Source: Magnolia sinica (lineage: Eukaryota > Streptophyta > Magnoliopsida > Magnoliales > Magnoliaceae). Taken from it: 64,000 bases of DNA. The position numbers and the translations under genes are program-made. The stretch's first letter is position 1. Every line of letters begins with the position of its first letter. The notes under the pieces are model-generated. The model had not been told where the DNA came from. It searched no databases and worked only from the letters and a program-made list of their open reading frames with translations. Below are positions 1-12,002 of this stretch, piece after piece. The DNA lies in the NCBI RefSeq assembly GCF_029962835.1, contig NC_080577.1:930001-994000 (forward strand). The letters run 5' to 3'.

Positions 1-539
1 GCTCCGTCCGTTTGCCGACGTCGTCCACTGTCCACCACTCAAACCCCTATCCAGCAGTCCTTGTCCAGCCACCCCTGATTCAGCATAACAAACCCCAAAG
101 GTAACGGTGATAATTATTTTGAAGTTGCACTTCTCCTTTGGAGGATGTTAAACATCATGTAGTAAGATACTTTTGTATTTTTTGTGTCATTTCTAACTTT
201 TTAAATTCTTTTCTATTTAAACAAACAACAAAAAAACAACCGCCTCTCGTTCCAACTCGGCCTGGCTCGATTTGAAATTTGCGTCCAAAACAATCCCAGC
301 CCAAACCAGATTCTTTTGGAGCAAACCAAACTCGAGCCACATGGGTCAGCTCGAAACCCAAACCGAGCCAATCCACAAAGTGGAGTGGCACAAAAACGAA
401 CCAAACCAAACTAGGACTAACTTGGCCTGACCCAAATCGTTGCCCACCTCTACCTACAACTAAAGGCTTAGTTGGTTTCCAAATGGGGATTCACTTAGAT
501 GGGTATTCTAGAGGTTTGAAAGACAGGTTTTCGTATTAG
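1..539. other. No gene recognised
   Basis: Low-complexity, repeat-like sequence. About 280-430 is rich in CCAAACC/CGAGCC-type words. I found no splice-bounded exon or conserved protein segment here. Confidence 0.4.
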
Positions 540-1262
540 ATTGGTGTCTATCGTCTAAAGAATGCAAGGAAACAAGATCATCTTCATAAGGAGCTTGGAA
601 TGCTCGGTAAAGTGATTACACACATGCAAGATGACTTGAATCCCTTTGAGTGAGAGTCTAGAAGTGTTGGAAAGTATTGTGATACACTAGAGCTTCAAAC
701 TCACTCAAAAACCATCATTTTGTCCAAGGCCAATGTGCCCCTTATAAAGGAATCAAGTTCCAACGGTAAAAAAAGGGTAGAAATCGACTGGTTCAATCAA
801 TAGAGTGATGCCTTTGATCGATCAAACTCCCCTTCGACGGCATCGAAAGGTTGTTCGATGCCATCGAGAAATCCGGAAAATATGCATTTAGTTGTTGGAC
901 GTTTTTGGGCACCTTCGATCACTCGATGGGATCGAGAATCCAATGAAAATTGTTGTTTTGGGCATATGTTTACATAGCAGCTTCACACCTCTTCTAGCCT
1001 TATTTATCATATTCTAATTAGGCTTTTAAGGCTAAGGGATGATCAACAAGGTTTACATATTAAGGTTAGGATCATTAAGAGATTATGGGGTTGTTTTGGG
1101 TCAAGGTGAGGGTCACTAAGGCACCTCAAATACCTGTTTTTCACTCCTTGATACTCTAATCCTCTTGTGACTTCGGTCTTCAACTTCTAAGGGCCTAATC
1201 GACTCCTTGACACACAGACGCCCGTGATTGACAAACAAGGTGCACAAATATGCGCACTAACA
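540..1262 (-). mobile_element. Copia-type LTR remnant, minus orientation
   Basis: On the minus strand a purine-rich tract (AAAGGGGGAGAT, read from about 1274 to 1263) is followed directly by TGTTAGTGCGC at 1262. This is the usual polypurine tract/3' LTR junction of plant Copia elements. The segment CCTTGTTTGTCAATC just inside the LTR recurs, slightly altered, in the LTR at 12767-12921, so the two belong to related elements. The lower boundary is approximate because no terminal CA or target duplication could be fixed. Confidence 0.55.
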
Positions 1263-2474
1263 ATCTCCCCCTTTGTCAATTACGTGACAAAAACCTTACC
1301 TAGACAATGTCATGTTCCATAGCAATGACATACCAAAACAACACAATATTGCATGTTAAATTACAAATGATTTACAATTCGATACAAACGAGACATGTAA
1401 ACATGCATTGCTCTCCTATACTTGCTCCCCCTCTCTATCAATTCCTTGCACAAAGAGATCCTGCAAAACATAATACACTTGTTTTTGTGGGACTTGATCT
1501 TTCTCCCAATTTTTGTCAGTATTTGACAAAGAGTTAATTCCAATAATATACCAATAAAAGTATAATAAGGAAAAACTCTGTAAGTTATATATATTACTAT
1601 AAGTATATACTAACAAGGGAATAAAGTGCATATAAACATTAAAAACAATGAGCATGCTTACTATGATTATTCAAAAGATATCTCAATCGAAATAGGAACA
1701 ACCAATGATAGTCTAAGCTAAAACATATAATGCCAAAATTAAGCGACTTTAAAGCTTAAACTAAGAAAAACAAACGAGTCTATAATCCGTGAATTTTACT
1801 ATTAAGCACACTATGAGGCCATAGTCCGCGAACTTTATTATTAAGCACACTATGAGGCTAAACTCTTTTGATTTTCCAACGATGCTCACTAATGAGGCTT
1901 GCATTCCCAGATTTAGCAATAACCCCGCATAAATCTTTACGCATCACCTATCCCTTTTCACCATCCACATGAGTGTGTATTTCCTACGACTCGGATCGAG
2001 TTCGGGAGAGGTTTCTTTTCCTAGATTCTACTTTCCTAGGCGTATCTATCTCTACTTGGAGATTTTGTTCGGTAGGGAATTTCCTTCTTTGTTTCCTACC
2101 CTTGTGATTGTTGCCCTGACTAAGGATTTTTGTAGTAAGGCAACCTGTTTCATCAACTCCCTCCTTTGGTCGTGCATTTTTGGAGGGGATGTGAGCTTCT
2201 TTTCCTTTTTTGGTAATCGTCTAAGAGGACTTCTTAGAGTGTGTCATTTTCTCAGTCCAAATGAATTGACCTATATGGTTCGGGACTGAGGAGGATTGCT
2301 GGTTTTATAGATTCGACATTGAAATCTCAAGTAGCCTATGTCTCCACAAGAGTGACACATGAGAGAGGATTTAGATTTTCTCCCTGAAGCTGTAGAGTCC
2401 TTTTAGATCACCACTGGGACAGAAGTTGTAACATGAATAATCCTATTATTTCTAAGACCTCTATTGTCTCCACC
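1263..2474 (-). mobile_element. Probable decayed Copia internal region
   Basis: This stretch lies upstream (minus orientation) of the polypurine tract, so it should be the 3' internal part of the Copia element. All frames are broken and no catalytic motif is left. At 1788-1859 a unit containing ATTAAGCACACTATGAGGC is repeated twice in tandem. The assignment rests mainly on position. Confidence 0.3.
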
Positions 2475-2940
2475 AGTGTTCGAAATATCGGTATCGTGTT
2501 ATGTATCACACCCTTGGGATACGGATACGTATCGGTTATCACATGGGATATATCGGTTGTATCGCATAATATATCGTTGTTGTTGGAAACATGGGGACAC
2601 ATTGGGCAATTGGTCGAATTTTTTGATGAAACTTCAGTGATTATTAAAAAAGACATCAATACACACTTATAAATCAAAACATTACAAAAAAAAAAGGTGC
2701 AAATAATAGGTTTTCTTTGTATGGGGTCCTAATCTATGCGTTGTTGAACTAAATTGATGCAAGTATATTCATAGTCTATTCATATAATTTATGAATGTAA
2801 GAAGACGTATGGAAACGCAAGCAATACATTCAAAAGCAAATGAAGAATCACTAGATCAGATTACATACATGTTTGATTTTATGTTTCGAAACAAAGATTG
2901 CAACCGATTTTCGAGAAATTGGGAAATTTTATGCATACTC
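2475..2940 (+). repeat. TATCG repeat family, copy 1 (subfamily 1)
   Basis: Starts with AGTGTTCGAAATATCGGTAT, followed by about 120 bp dense in TATCG words, then a conserved body (GAAACATGGGG, GAAACTTCAGTGATTATTAAAA, a poly-A stretch and a GGGTCCTAA block). The same order of blocks occurs at 5010-5399 (minus), 9588-9945, 23840-24062 and 48609-48900. It has no clear coding capacity and no terminal inverted repeat of its own. Confidence 0.75.
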
Positions 2941-3590
2941 AGTGTTCGAAATATCGATACTATCGGCCGATATTATCGGTATCGCAGCCCAGCGATACGA
3001 AATCCTTCTGAAGAGACTAAAAATTAGAAAAAATTTACAAAATACTTTGTATCGATCGATATATCGCATAATATCGCCAAATATCGTTTGATATCGATTA
3101 ATATTGTCCTAAATATCATGCGATATCAATGATACTATCATTTTATTGGGATTTTATTTATTTTTTCAATAAATTTGGTGTAACAACAATAGCTGGGCTA
3201 ATATAGCCAACTCCGGGATTTTGGGACAACATCATTATCTGAAAAAAAATAATAATAATAAATAAATAAATAAAAAGAGAAAAAATAAAAACTTTCAACA
3301 GGTAGATTTCGGTACCTGTAGAGGAGATCCCTGATCGAAGCTGCGTTTGATGGGCCATTCGAATCGAAGCGTTAGGTTAGCGCAAACAAAATCTCTGATT
3401 TTGGAGGCGAAATCCATTGAAATTTAGAGAAATCGGGAAATCGGGAGAGATTTGGGCAAAATCCGACCAATCCTCCATGAAATCCGGAGAATTCCTCGGC
3501 AAAATCTGAAAAAAATCAGAAATTTGGGAGAGAGTTTAGGGTTCCGGCCCTCTCTGCTTCGAAAAAAAAAGGCCTCGAGCCCCTTTTACG
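2941..3590 (+). repeat. TATCG repeat family, copy 2 (subfamily 2)
   Basis: Begins with the shared head AGTGTTCGAAATATCG and then has palindromic words (ATCGGCCGAT). Its body differs from subfamily 1 and includes GATGGGCCATTCGAATCGAAG and a segment related to TTTGGGAGAGAGTTTAGGGTT. The nearest relative is the inverted copy ending at 11992, which matches in order from the head through the GAATGGCCCA block to the GGGAGAGA/AGGGTT block. The end near 3590 is set by the start of the next element. Confidence 0.65.
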
Positions 3591-4203
3591 GGAAGCAGAT
3601 GGGCTGGTGTACCACACACCATAGACTTGGATGGTGTGTTAACGTCACCAAGTTCTGTGGGTCCCATCATGAGGTATATGTTATATCCAAACCGTTAGTC
3701 CATTTGGAGTACTCGTCGTAAGTCTTGAGTTGAAAAATAAGATAGATCCAAGGATCAAGTGGACCACACTAAAAAAGGCAGCGGGAGATTGAACATCTAC
3801 CATTGAAACCCTTTTGGGGGTCACAGAAGCTTTGGATCAATATGTTATTTGTTTTCCCTCTTCATCCAGGTCTTTGTGACCTCGTGAACAGATTGGATGG
3901 AAAATAAACGTAATGGTGGGCGCTACAAATATTTTAATGGTGAGAATCATGGTCTCATTGCTATTTGTGGTGTGGTCTACTTGAGCTTTGGATATGACTC
4001 ATTTTTGGGCTCATGATTTAAAATAATCTCTCCAAATGGATGAACGGTGTGGATATAATAAATAAATTATTGGGGGGCCATGGAACTTTGATCTCCTTTA
4101 ACTGTTTGTACAACCCGAGCTCGCTGGAGCGTCAACGCTCATCTTTGCACGACACTTACCCACACCAGTCAGGTCGTTGGCGCGTGGTACACTAGCCAAT
4201 CCA
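3591..4203. repeat. MITE-like element, about 613 bp
   Basis: Same family and nearly the same length as 40844-41455. Both share blocks around the GGATCAA...TTTTCCCT...CATCCAGGTC...GTGACC region, AGATTGGATGGAAAATAAAC, GTGTGGTC and GGAGCGCT/GGAGCGTC near the right end. The ends (GGAAGCAGATGGGCTGGTGT and ACACTAGCCAATCC) are degenerate inverted repeats. No target duplication was identified. Confidence 0.6.
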
Positions 4204-5009
4204 CACCGTTCCATCCATTTTCAAAGGTCATTTTACGGCATGAGCCCAAAAAGGAGACAAATGTAAAGTTCAAGTGTACCACACCACAAGAAACTGTGAT
4301 TGCAATGGTATCCACTATTAAAGCTTCCCACCGTGACGTTTATTTGTCATCCAAGCCATTCATAATGTCTGACAAACCTCGATGGGAAAACATAAATATT
4401 AACTTGATCCAAAAATTTTGTAGCCCCAAAAAATTTAATATTTGAATCAAGACCATCCAACCTGTTGATAAGTTAACACAGGCTTGGATGAAAGGAAAAA
4501 AACAAATATCAGCTTGATACAAAAAATTTTGTGGCCCACAAATTTTTTAATGGTCAATAACCACTATTTCATGTGGAGTGGTCCACATCTACCTAAAATT
4601 TGCATTTGCCTTGTTTTTTAGGTCAACCCCTAAAATCAGGTTGCAAAACAAATGGACGATACGGATATGCCGTGCATGCATCCAGGTGGGCCCTATTGTT
4701 TTTGACAATAGCATCAATTGATTAAAGCCTTTTGTGGCTCCAAGAAGTTTTGGACGATAGCATCAATTCCAACTGTTTTCACTCACTTGCGTAGTCCATA
4801 TAAGTTTGAATGAAGGGAAAAAAAACAATTATCAGCTTGATCCAAAACTTTTGTGGCGCACTAACGGTCAATCACCATTGTTTCTTATGGTATGGTCCCC
4901 TTGATTATTGGATCTTCTTCATTTTTTGGATAATGTCTTAAAATGATATGGCAAAAGCAAAACGGATGGCCGGGTTGGATATTGAATACACACATCATTG
5001 ATAGGTATG
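4204..5009. repeat. Cluster of GTGGGCCC-type MITE fragments
   Basis: Two overlapping blocks (about 4190-4620 and 4660-4990) carry the vocabulary of the MITEs elsewhere in the window: GGATGAACGG/ATGGACG-type ends, TTGATCCAAAA(CTTTTGTGG), and a GTGGTCC(A/C)C motif. No gene is seen. Confidence 0.5.
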
Positions 5010-5399
5010 TTTTCTAATTTCACTATATCTTTTGCTTTTGAATGCATTGGTTATGTTTTCATATATATCTTTATACATTTAAAAATGTTATGCATCATAT
5101 TTGAATATATTTACCTTAGTTCTATCAGATAATGCATAACTTAGGACCTTATACAAAGGAAATTTATTATGTGCACTTCTTTTTTGAGATTTTATTATTT
5201 AAAAGTGTGAATTAAAGTCTTTTTAAATAATCCTTGAAGTTTCATAAAAAAAAATTCAACCATTTTGCCAATGTTTCCCCATGTTTCCCAAAAAGTGCGA
5301 TAAATTACGCGATACAAACGATATATCCCGTGCGATAACCAATACGTATCTGTATCCCAAGGTTGCGATACATTGCGCGATACCGATATTTCGAACACT
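5010..5399 (-). repeat. TATCG repeat family, copy 3 (subfamily 1), minus
   Basis: Read on the minus strand from 5399, it has the head AGTGTTCGAAATATCGGTAT, the TATCG-rich zone, GGGAAACATGGGGAAACATTGG and the GGTCCTAAGTTATGC block, collinear with copy 1. The head starts 12 nt downstream of the last recognisable PRMT7 splice donor (GTAAGT at 5411), so the pseudogene ends where this element begins. Confidence 0.75.
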
Positions 5400-6346
5400 G
5401 TGCATACTTACCGCATTTTTTGTGGCTGTTAACATGTCAAGTCTCCATTCCTTGTCTCCATAAATTGCAACCATTTCTGGTGACAGTATAAGATTTGAGT
5501 CTCCAATATGGAAGTCGTAATCCCTAGTCTCTATTTCTGGTTTAGCATCATTCTTAAGATTATATGAGATGCTAGTATCACCATGCCTCTTCATCCTTGG
5601 ATACAGATAGTCCTGTTCCAGGAATGAACCAAACGCATTGTTTCCAATGATCACACCAATCTGTTGCACCTGGTGGAGAACAAAAATATGAAATTTCTTA
5701 TATTTAAAGTCTAAACACTAAAGTCAATTATAAACTTGTAAATAGTTAGGACAAAGAAAAGGCCATGAGGTTTCATGGAGAAAATCAAATTATTCTTGGA
5801 GGAAAAGCCTTGAGGTGTCTTCCCATGATGCAAGAAAAGACGTGTCTTCCTTTGCTTTAGTGGGAGAGATTTCTCATATCCGTAGGCAATAAAAATCAAA
5901 AGTAGATAAATTGGCTTAGTTATGGCATGGGATACATGGCCCTTAGAGTTGGAAAATATAAGGACTTGTAATTTTGTTCTTTTGACTTTGAAAATTTCTC
6001 TTTTGCATTCCTCTTTTATAATTTTTTGTATCGACAATTATAGATAAATAAATTTGGTTAACTATGGTTATCTAGAAACTAATGCCTACCATTGGGATAC
6101 TTGATTCATCATTCGAAATCATGGGATCAGTGGAGGTCACAAATGATGATTCCACATTTTCTATGCCAATGTCACCTATTTTTGTTGGTACCATCTATAA
6201 TGACTGAGCACCTATTTTTGTTGGTACTGTCTATAATGATTGTTAAATCAAGAACTGCAAATGTAAACTAATTCTTTCAATTGGTATTTTTCTTATCAGA
6301 TTAACTCACAAAAATGGATTACTTAGGAAAGTGCTTTATAAACATG

Positions 6347-6351
<5 letters not shown>

Positions 6352-6412
<61 letters not shown>
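6352..6412. repeat. (AT)n microsatellite
   Basis: About 61 bp of uninterrupted alternating T/A, lying in the last intron of the PRMT7 pseudogene. Confidence 0.95.
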
Positions 6413-6415
<3 letters not shown>

Positions 6416-6509
6416 ATCGTTTAGTTCCTTCATGCCTACTATAACTAGTTATTTTGGTTTTCTATTGGTTTTTTCAACTATAACCCCAATTTCTTGATCA
6501 ATCTAAACA

Positions 6510-7445
6510 AGATATTGATACAGGGACATGTGATGGCCTAACCATAGATGCATGTATAATCAGGTTGAAGAGATTCAAATAATAAAATTAATCAACTAAC
6601 TGTTATCAATCACGCTGATTAAGCAAATCTCAACACAGAGATGAAATCATTCCATCGGGATCATGCCCCTTAGCATAAAATCACGTAAACAGTCAAAAGA
6701 GAGGACATAGGGATATGATGATATCCTAGATCTAGCATAAGCCAGTCCATAGTCAAGTTTGGATCCGATTATCCTGACTAGCCATCTCTCTTTCCCATTC
6801 AAACCAAAATGGAATATCTAGAAAGGAATGAAAGAGATGAAGAAGATATGGGTTCGAGATGAAAAAAAAAGTATGGATTCTAGGGTATTAGAGAAAAGCA
6901 GACGATTGATTCTTACATTTTCCTACATCCCAAAGATCTAGAAGGAAAGAAACCTAAAACCAAGATGAAATCCTCAACACCCAAGGGCCAATCCTAAAAC
7001 CCTAATCTCTTTGATAAAAAGAGAAAGAAAGTATACGAATTCTCATTCATTCAATAAATAGAATAGGGTTTCTCACAGTGTATATATAAGCCATGGAAAA
7101 ATTAAAAGTGCACTAAAGCCCCTGAAAACAAGGAAAATAACAAAAAAACAAAAAATAAAAATAAAAATTTTAAAAAGTGCACTAAGGCCCTTGAAAACAA
7201 GGAAAAGAATAAAAAATGCCTAAAACTAAAACACCCGCGCGAGGCGCGACAGGTGTGAAATTTGCCCCATGGGCCCGCTGTTAGTGTGCAGTCATGCCAC
7301 TCCTACACTCGTAGCACGTCAAAAAATGGGTCCAATGGACCCGACGTCTATCCACATCAACTCCTTTGCTTTGTTACTCTGTCAGCGACGCCTCCTCCTT
7401 TGATACACTCTAAAGGGTGCACTACTGATGTCTGCATCAAATACG
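6510..7445 (-). mobile_element. Possible LTR-like insertion in a PRMT7 pseudogene intron
   Basis: Non-coding stretch between PRMT7 exons at 7671 and 5669. The minus-strand end reads TGATGCAGACATCAGTAGTG. The segment AGTGCACTAAAGCCCCTGAAAACA recurs in altered form about 70 bp further on (about 7105 and 7175). No polypurine tract, primer-binding site or target duplication could be fixed, so this is tentative. Confidence 0.25.
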
Positions 7446-9587
7446 ACTACTTCCAAATTAACTGAATAAACAATTCATTCATAAAAATGAATAATTCTAT
7501 GAGATTCCAAGTATTTTATAGTTCCTTCTCGCATCAATTGCCAATTCTTGGGATTTCGGGTTGTAGTTGTTCTTTCCACCTCAGTTTTGCTGAGGCATTC
7601 TAAAACAAAATGCCAATTCTAGGTCATTGAACCACACCAAATGGATAAAGTCACCAGGAGCATATGTTACTTCTTCCCTAGTGTTGAAGGGCGAACTTAT
7701 CCATAGTGGTGCTGTAGAACAGAAGATTGTCCCCTCATAATCAAGTTGAAGCACCCACCTGCAGATGTAAGTCATGATAGTCATGGACCTATTTTGAAGA
7801 AACTGCTACAGATAACGTTAGTTATGGCATGAATTCATCACCATGAAATTACGGCATGAACTGTGCCACCGTCAGTTGCCTGTATGTTTAGCTCAGTTTC
7901 TCCATGACTGTCTGGCCGTTTCCAAAAGTCGAATTCAAAAATTTTGAAGGGCTTTGATAGCTGTGAGAATACTACATTTGGCAGGGATTAGAGCACTCAT
8001 TTCTCAATGCAGCAATTGCCTATAAATGTACATTTGACATTCATACGAATCTTATCTCTGATGACATTGCGTTGCAATGCATGGCATATTGCTGAGGTTT
8101 GACACAAATACCCGTCTCCAATCCTACGGGAGTAAGATGGACGCCGTCTGATGCATGAACTTCACTACCATGTAGATCATGTAGCTTCCATAAGAATGTG
8201 CTTTCAACCAGCTGAGACACCAGAATATGGCCACTGTGTGAGTTTAATTTCATCCAAAAGCCCCACAGTGAATGGTACTAAATTTCAGTTTATCTCAACA
8301 AATATTTTTGCCTTCTTTTTATCATTATCTGGGTAATTTGCAAGGTCAAACTCAAAGTGGCCACAAGATTCTGGCAAATAAAACCTGAAACCTGGTTCAA
8401 TTTATCTTGATGAATTCAACTCTTTTTTAATGATAATTCAAGACAGCATGACAAGCCCATGTAAATTCAGTGCATCAACAATATACATGGGATTACCATA
8501 TACAGGAAATATGATGACATCACCTCTAATCGACCTTCATATAGAAGTGGAGAACGTATGAGAACCTTGAGGTCCACATTTATGAAAATCAACAACATTC
8601 TCTTCACATCATGCAATCCAAATGCATGTAATGCATAAGGAGCCTCTTGCTTAGTCCTCTTGTTTGACTACTAAACTCTCCAACTCAGGGCCAAGTTTCC
8701 CATATCCGGTTGCATACCTTACAAATTGCAATCACTATAAACATCTAAGTGGAAGCAAAACAACACAAAGATAGGCACAGAACGCTTCCAGCCAATTTTT
8801 GAAGGAAAACACATCAGATAGAAGTCAAATTAATTTCTAATATGTCAAAAGACAAAACAAATCACTTATTGCACTTGAAGAAGCAATCCGGGCCATGGGA
8901 CAAGTGATGTTACTGATGAATTTTGTAGATGTTTTAATTCTTTTTATCTGGGGTTTGCTGAGGCATTATGGAGCAAATGATGTGGTGGTCGCCTTACTAG
9001 AGAAAGGTGACTAGGGGTGCCTTACATGTTGGCAACCTCTGCCCTTTGAAGAGTAGTTATACCTCTTTGTTGCCATTATCCTTGTATCAAAAAGTAAAAT
9101 CTACCCTCGTTTTTTCTTTCTTCAAGAAAAGTTGTTCCAAAAAAAAAAAAGCCTTCAACGCACACCAACACAAAAACTAATTTTCCTTTTGAAAGGAAAG
9201 AAGCTTCCATATGAACTTCCCTGAGAACAAACATAAAAGAACAAAATCAAGCTCCCCTGGCCATAAGTAGTTGCTCGGTATGGAACTGTTTGTGGGTTTG
9301 CAGCCAATAGCTCGTCATGTGCATGTTGTAGAGTCGGTATTAGCCCCTCACCCAGCAATTCTGAGTCTAATATCTCGCTAACCTGCATTTAGAATTGAAA
9401 GGAATCACAATCGATTAACAAAAAATAGTCAGAACATAGATATTTCTAAAAGAACACATTGTGATATTCAACCTACAAAGAAATCAGTTCAGGCGCTTAA
9501 TATTTCTGAGTGAAAGCTGATTTGTGAAGGTCGAGGATCCTTTTTGGTCCCTAAGTTTCTGGTAGTTTATTATAAATGCATGTAGGC

Positions 9588-9945
9588 AGTGTTCGAAATA
9601 TCGGTATCGCGCAATGTATCGCACCCTTGGGATATAGATACATATCAGTTATCGCACAGGATATATCGTTTGTATCACATAATTTATCGCACTTTTTGGG
9701 AAACATAGGGAAACATTGGGAAAATGTTTGAATTTTTCAACGAAACTTCAGGGATTATTAAAAATGACCTTAATACACACTTTTAAATCATAAAATCTCA
9801 AAAAAAAAAAAAAAAAAAAAAAAAGGTACTCATAATAGGTTTCCTTTGTATAGGGTCCTAAGTTATGACTTATGCGCTGTCTGATTGAACTAAAACAACT
9901 ATATTCAAATATGTTTCATAACATTTATAAATGCATCAAGACATG
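9588..9945 (+). repeat. TATCG repeat family, copy 4 (subfamily 1)
   Basis: Head AGTGTTCGAAATATCGGTAT, TATCG zone, AACGAAACTTCAGGGATTAT, a poly-A stretch (about 9801-9824) and TAGGGTCCTAAGTTATG. It is collinear with copies 1 and 3. It lies about 200 bp beyond the 5'-most PRMT7 exon with its head facing that fragment. Confidence 0.75.
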
Positions 9946-11091
9946 TATATCCACACCGTCCATCTGTTTTGACACCTTAATTTATGGCACCATACCAAAA
10001 ATGAAGCATATCCAATTATTAAGTGGACCATGCCATGGGAAACAATATTGATTGAAGGCCCTACCATTAAAACCTTCTTAGGGCTCACCTTAGTGTTTTC
10101 ATAGTGTTTATTTACCATCCAATTTGTTATAAGTTCACATAAGCTTGCATGAATGGAAAAAAACAAATATCAAATTGATCTAGAACTTTTGTCCCTTTAA
10201 TAGTCAATCACAACTTTTTTCCTTTGGTATGGTCCACCTGATAATTGGATGTGCTTTGTTTTTTGGATAATTCACTAAAATGATTTGGAAAAAACGGATG
10301 AACGGCATGGATACACAATACATACATTAAGGTGGGCCCCCACACTGTCTTGGGTGAGTATTAGGCCTCACCTTATCGGCTCTCCTATTCCTGACTTTGA
10401 TATCTTTACTTTTTGATAGGGATTGACTTAAAAAATGAGGCAGATTGTGTGGGCCCCATGCATTGTATCCATGTCGTCCATTCATTTTTTTGGATCATTT
10501 TAAAGCTTGAGGAAAAAATGGGGCAGATCCAGAGATCAAGTGGACCACATCAGAGGATGTACGTAATATGGTGGGACCCTGACTGTGGGGCCACCTCGAC
10601 GTAATATGGTGTATATACACCGTCAATTCATGTTGGCATATTATTTTAGGGAATGGGCCAAAAAATGAGGCAAATCCAAAAATGAGGTGAACCACTCCAC
10701 ACGAAAAAGTGGTCATTGAATGGCCACCATAAAAAATAAATAAATTTAGGGGCTACAAAAGTTTTGGATCAAGCTAATATTTATGTTTTCCCTTCATCTA
10801 GGTCCGTCAGACCTTATGACCAGATTGGATGACAAATAAACATCACAATGGGCCCTATGAAAGCTTCAACAGTGCATATCATTGCCACCACAACTTCTTG
10901 TCATGTGGTCCACTTGAGCCTTATATTTAACTACTTTTAGGGTTATACCCTAAAATGACCTATCAAAATGGATGGACGGTGTGGATAAAACACATATATC
11001 ATGGTGGGCCCTACAGAGCTTCTGACAGGACCGTCCGTTCAATCCGCATCTGACGCAGATTTCCTGCAAAAGGCTTTCACAGGAAGTTCCT
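9946..11091. repeat. MITE cluster (GTGGGCCC type)
   Basis: At least two degenerate elements with ends of the form ATCCACACCGTCCAT and ATGGATGGACGG/GGATGAACGG, internal GGTATGGTCCACCTG, and TTTTGGATCAAGC(T)...TTCCCTTCATCTAGG. These blocks recur at 3591-4203, 39285-39822 and 40844-41455. No gene seen. Confidence 0.55.
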
Positions 11092-11561
11092 GCGCTTGGA
11101 TGCTAGGTGGGGCCCACTGTGATGTTTGTGAGAAATCCACCTGGTCCATCCATTTTACGAGCTCATTTAGGAGATGTGACCGAAAATGAGGTCGATCCAA
11201 AACTCAAGTGGGCCATACGAGAGGGAAAACTGGGGAAAGAGTTTCCTACCGTTGAAACTTTCCTGGGATCCACCTTGATGTTTATATGCCATCCAAACCG
11301 TTTATGAGGTCATTCCCACTGGGATGAGGTGAAAACGTAAAAACTTATCCTGATTCAAATCTTGTGTGGCCATAAAAATGTTTCAACGATGGTCACTGAA
11401 TCCCTACTGTTTCCTCTTGTGCGGCCCACCTGAGTTTTGGATCCACCTCATTTTCAGTCGCATGTCCTAAAATGATCTTGCAAAACAGATGGACATGGCA
11501 GATTTCTCACAAACATCATAATGGGCCCCACCTATCATCCTAGTGCATGTGCTTCATGCGC
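11092..11561. repeat. Inverted-repeat MITE, about 470 bp
   Basis: The left end (GGTGGGGCCCACTGTGATGT, then TTGTGAGAAATCCACC) is matched in reverse complement by the right end (TTTCTCACAAACATCATAAT, then GGGCCCCACCTATCATCC). The imperfect terminal inverted repeats are about 50 bp. No target duplication was identified. Confidence 0.6.
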
Positions 11562-11629
11562 GCATATCTTTCACATGAAATCCACTTTCGACTGCGCAAT
11601 ATTAAAAGGCTCAGAAGCCCTATTTGGAA

Positions 11630-11992
11630 GCAGAGAGGGTTTCGACCCCTAAAACCCTAATTTCTCTCCCAAATCTCCGGATTTTTTTCACATTATCTTC
11701 GGAAATCAATTCCCTACAAACTTCCGAAATCAATTCCCTATGAACAACGCACTTCGATTCGAATGGCCCACTAAATGCAGCTTCCGATCACCGCAAACTC
11801 TTCTACAGGTATGGAAATCCACCTTGTTGAAAGTTTCTCTCTTCTTTTTTTTTTCCAATTTTTTTTGGATATTTACATACAATTAAAAAAAATAAAATTC
11901 TTGGTATCTTCTGACGGGTTTTGTATCGCTGGGTTGTGATACCAGTAATATTGGCCGATATATCAGCCGATAGTATCGATATTGCGAACACT
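11630..11992 (-). repeat. TATCG repeat family, copy 5 (subfamily 2), minus
   Basis: Read on the minus strand from 11992: AGTGTTCGCAATATCGATAC, TATCGGCCAATATT, CCCAGCGATACAAAACCCG, then the GGGCCATTCGAATCGAAG block and CCTCTCTGCTTCC. This is collinear with copy 2 in inverted orientation, so together they bracket 2941-11992. Confidence 0.65.
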
Positions 11993-12002
11993 GGTCGCTA
12001 CA

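Larger units (their letters stand above)
5412..9382 (-). pseudogene. PRMT7: PRMT7 (protein arginine methyltransferase 7) fragment, broken
   Basis: Five minus-strand exons match the middle of plant PRMT7 in order. 9382-9257 (42 codons) starts VSEILDSELLGEG, the loop with the conserved double-E region. 8211-8047 (55 codons) starts LVESTFLWKL. 7960-7842 holds FEFDFWKRP and ends ISW across the splice. 7758-7671 holds WVLQLDYEGTIF and STAPLWI. 5669-5412 holds DWCDHWKQCVWF, then DTSISYNL, SPEMVAIYGD and EWRLDMLTA. Active PRMT7 monomethylates arginines using S-adenosylmethionine. Several lesions are visible. After 9257 the donor reads GG, not GT. The 7671 donor (GTAACA) puts the next exon out of phase. 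In the last exon the frame changes near 5585, where DWCDHW...KDEE runs into TGG TGA and the DTSISYNL part continues in another frame, as after a small deletion. The N-terminal part with the SAM-binding motif and the C-terminal half are not in the window. Family assignment is strong; loss of function is inferred from the lesions. Confidence 0.85.

Noticed and set aside
2433..2677. Open frames on both strands over a TATCG copy (also at 5195-5669, 23505-23981 and 48488-48727)
   Set aside because: The frames repeat because the DNA repeat itself is copied. They vary by frame and stop position between copies, and the 5256-5669 frame mixes PRMT7 exon with repeat.
6352..6412. Possible origin or scaffold attachment site at the long (AT)n tract
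   Set aside because: A simple microsatellite; nothing else supports a functional site.
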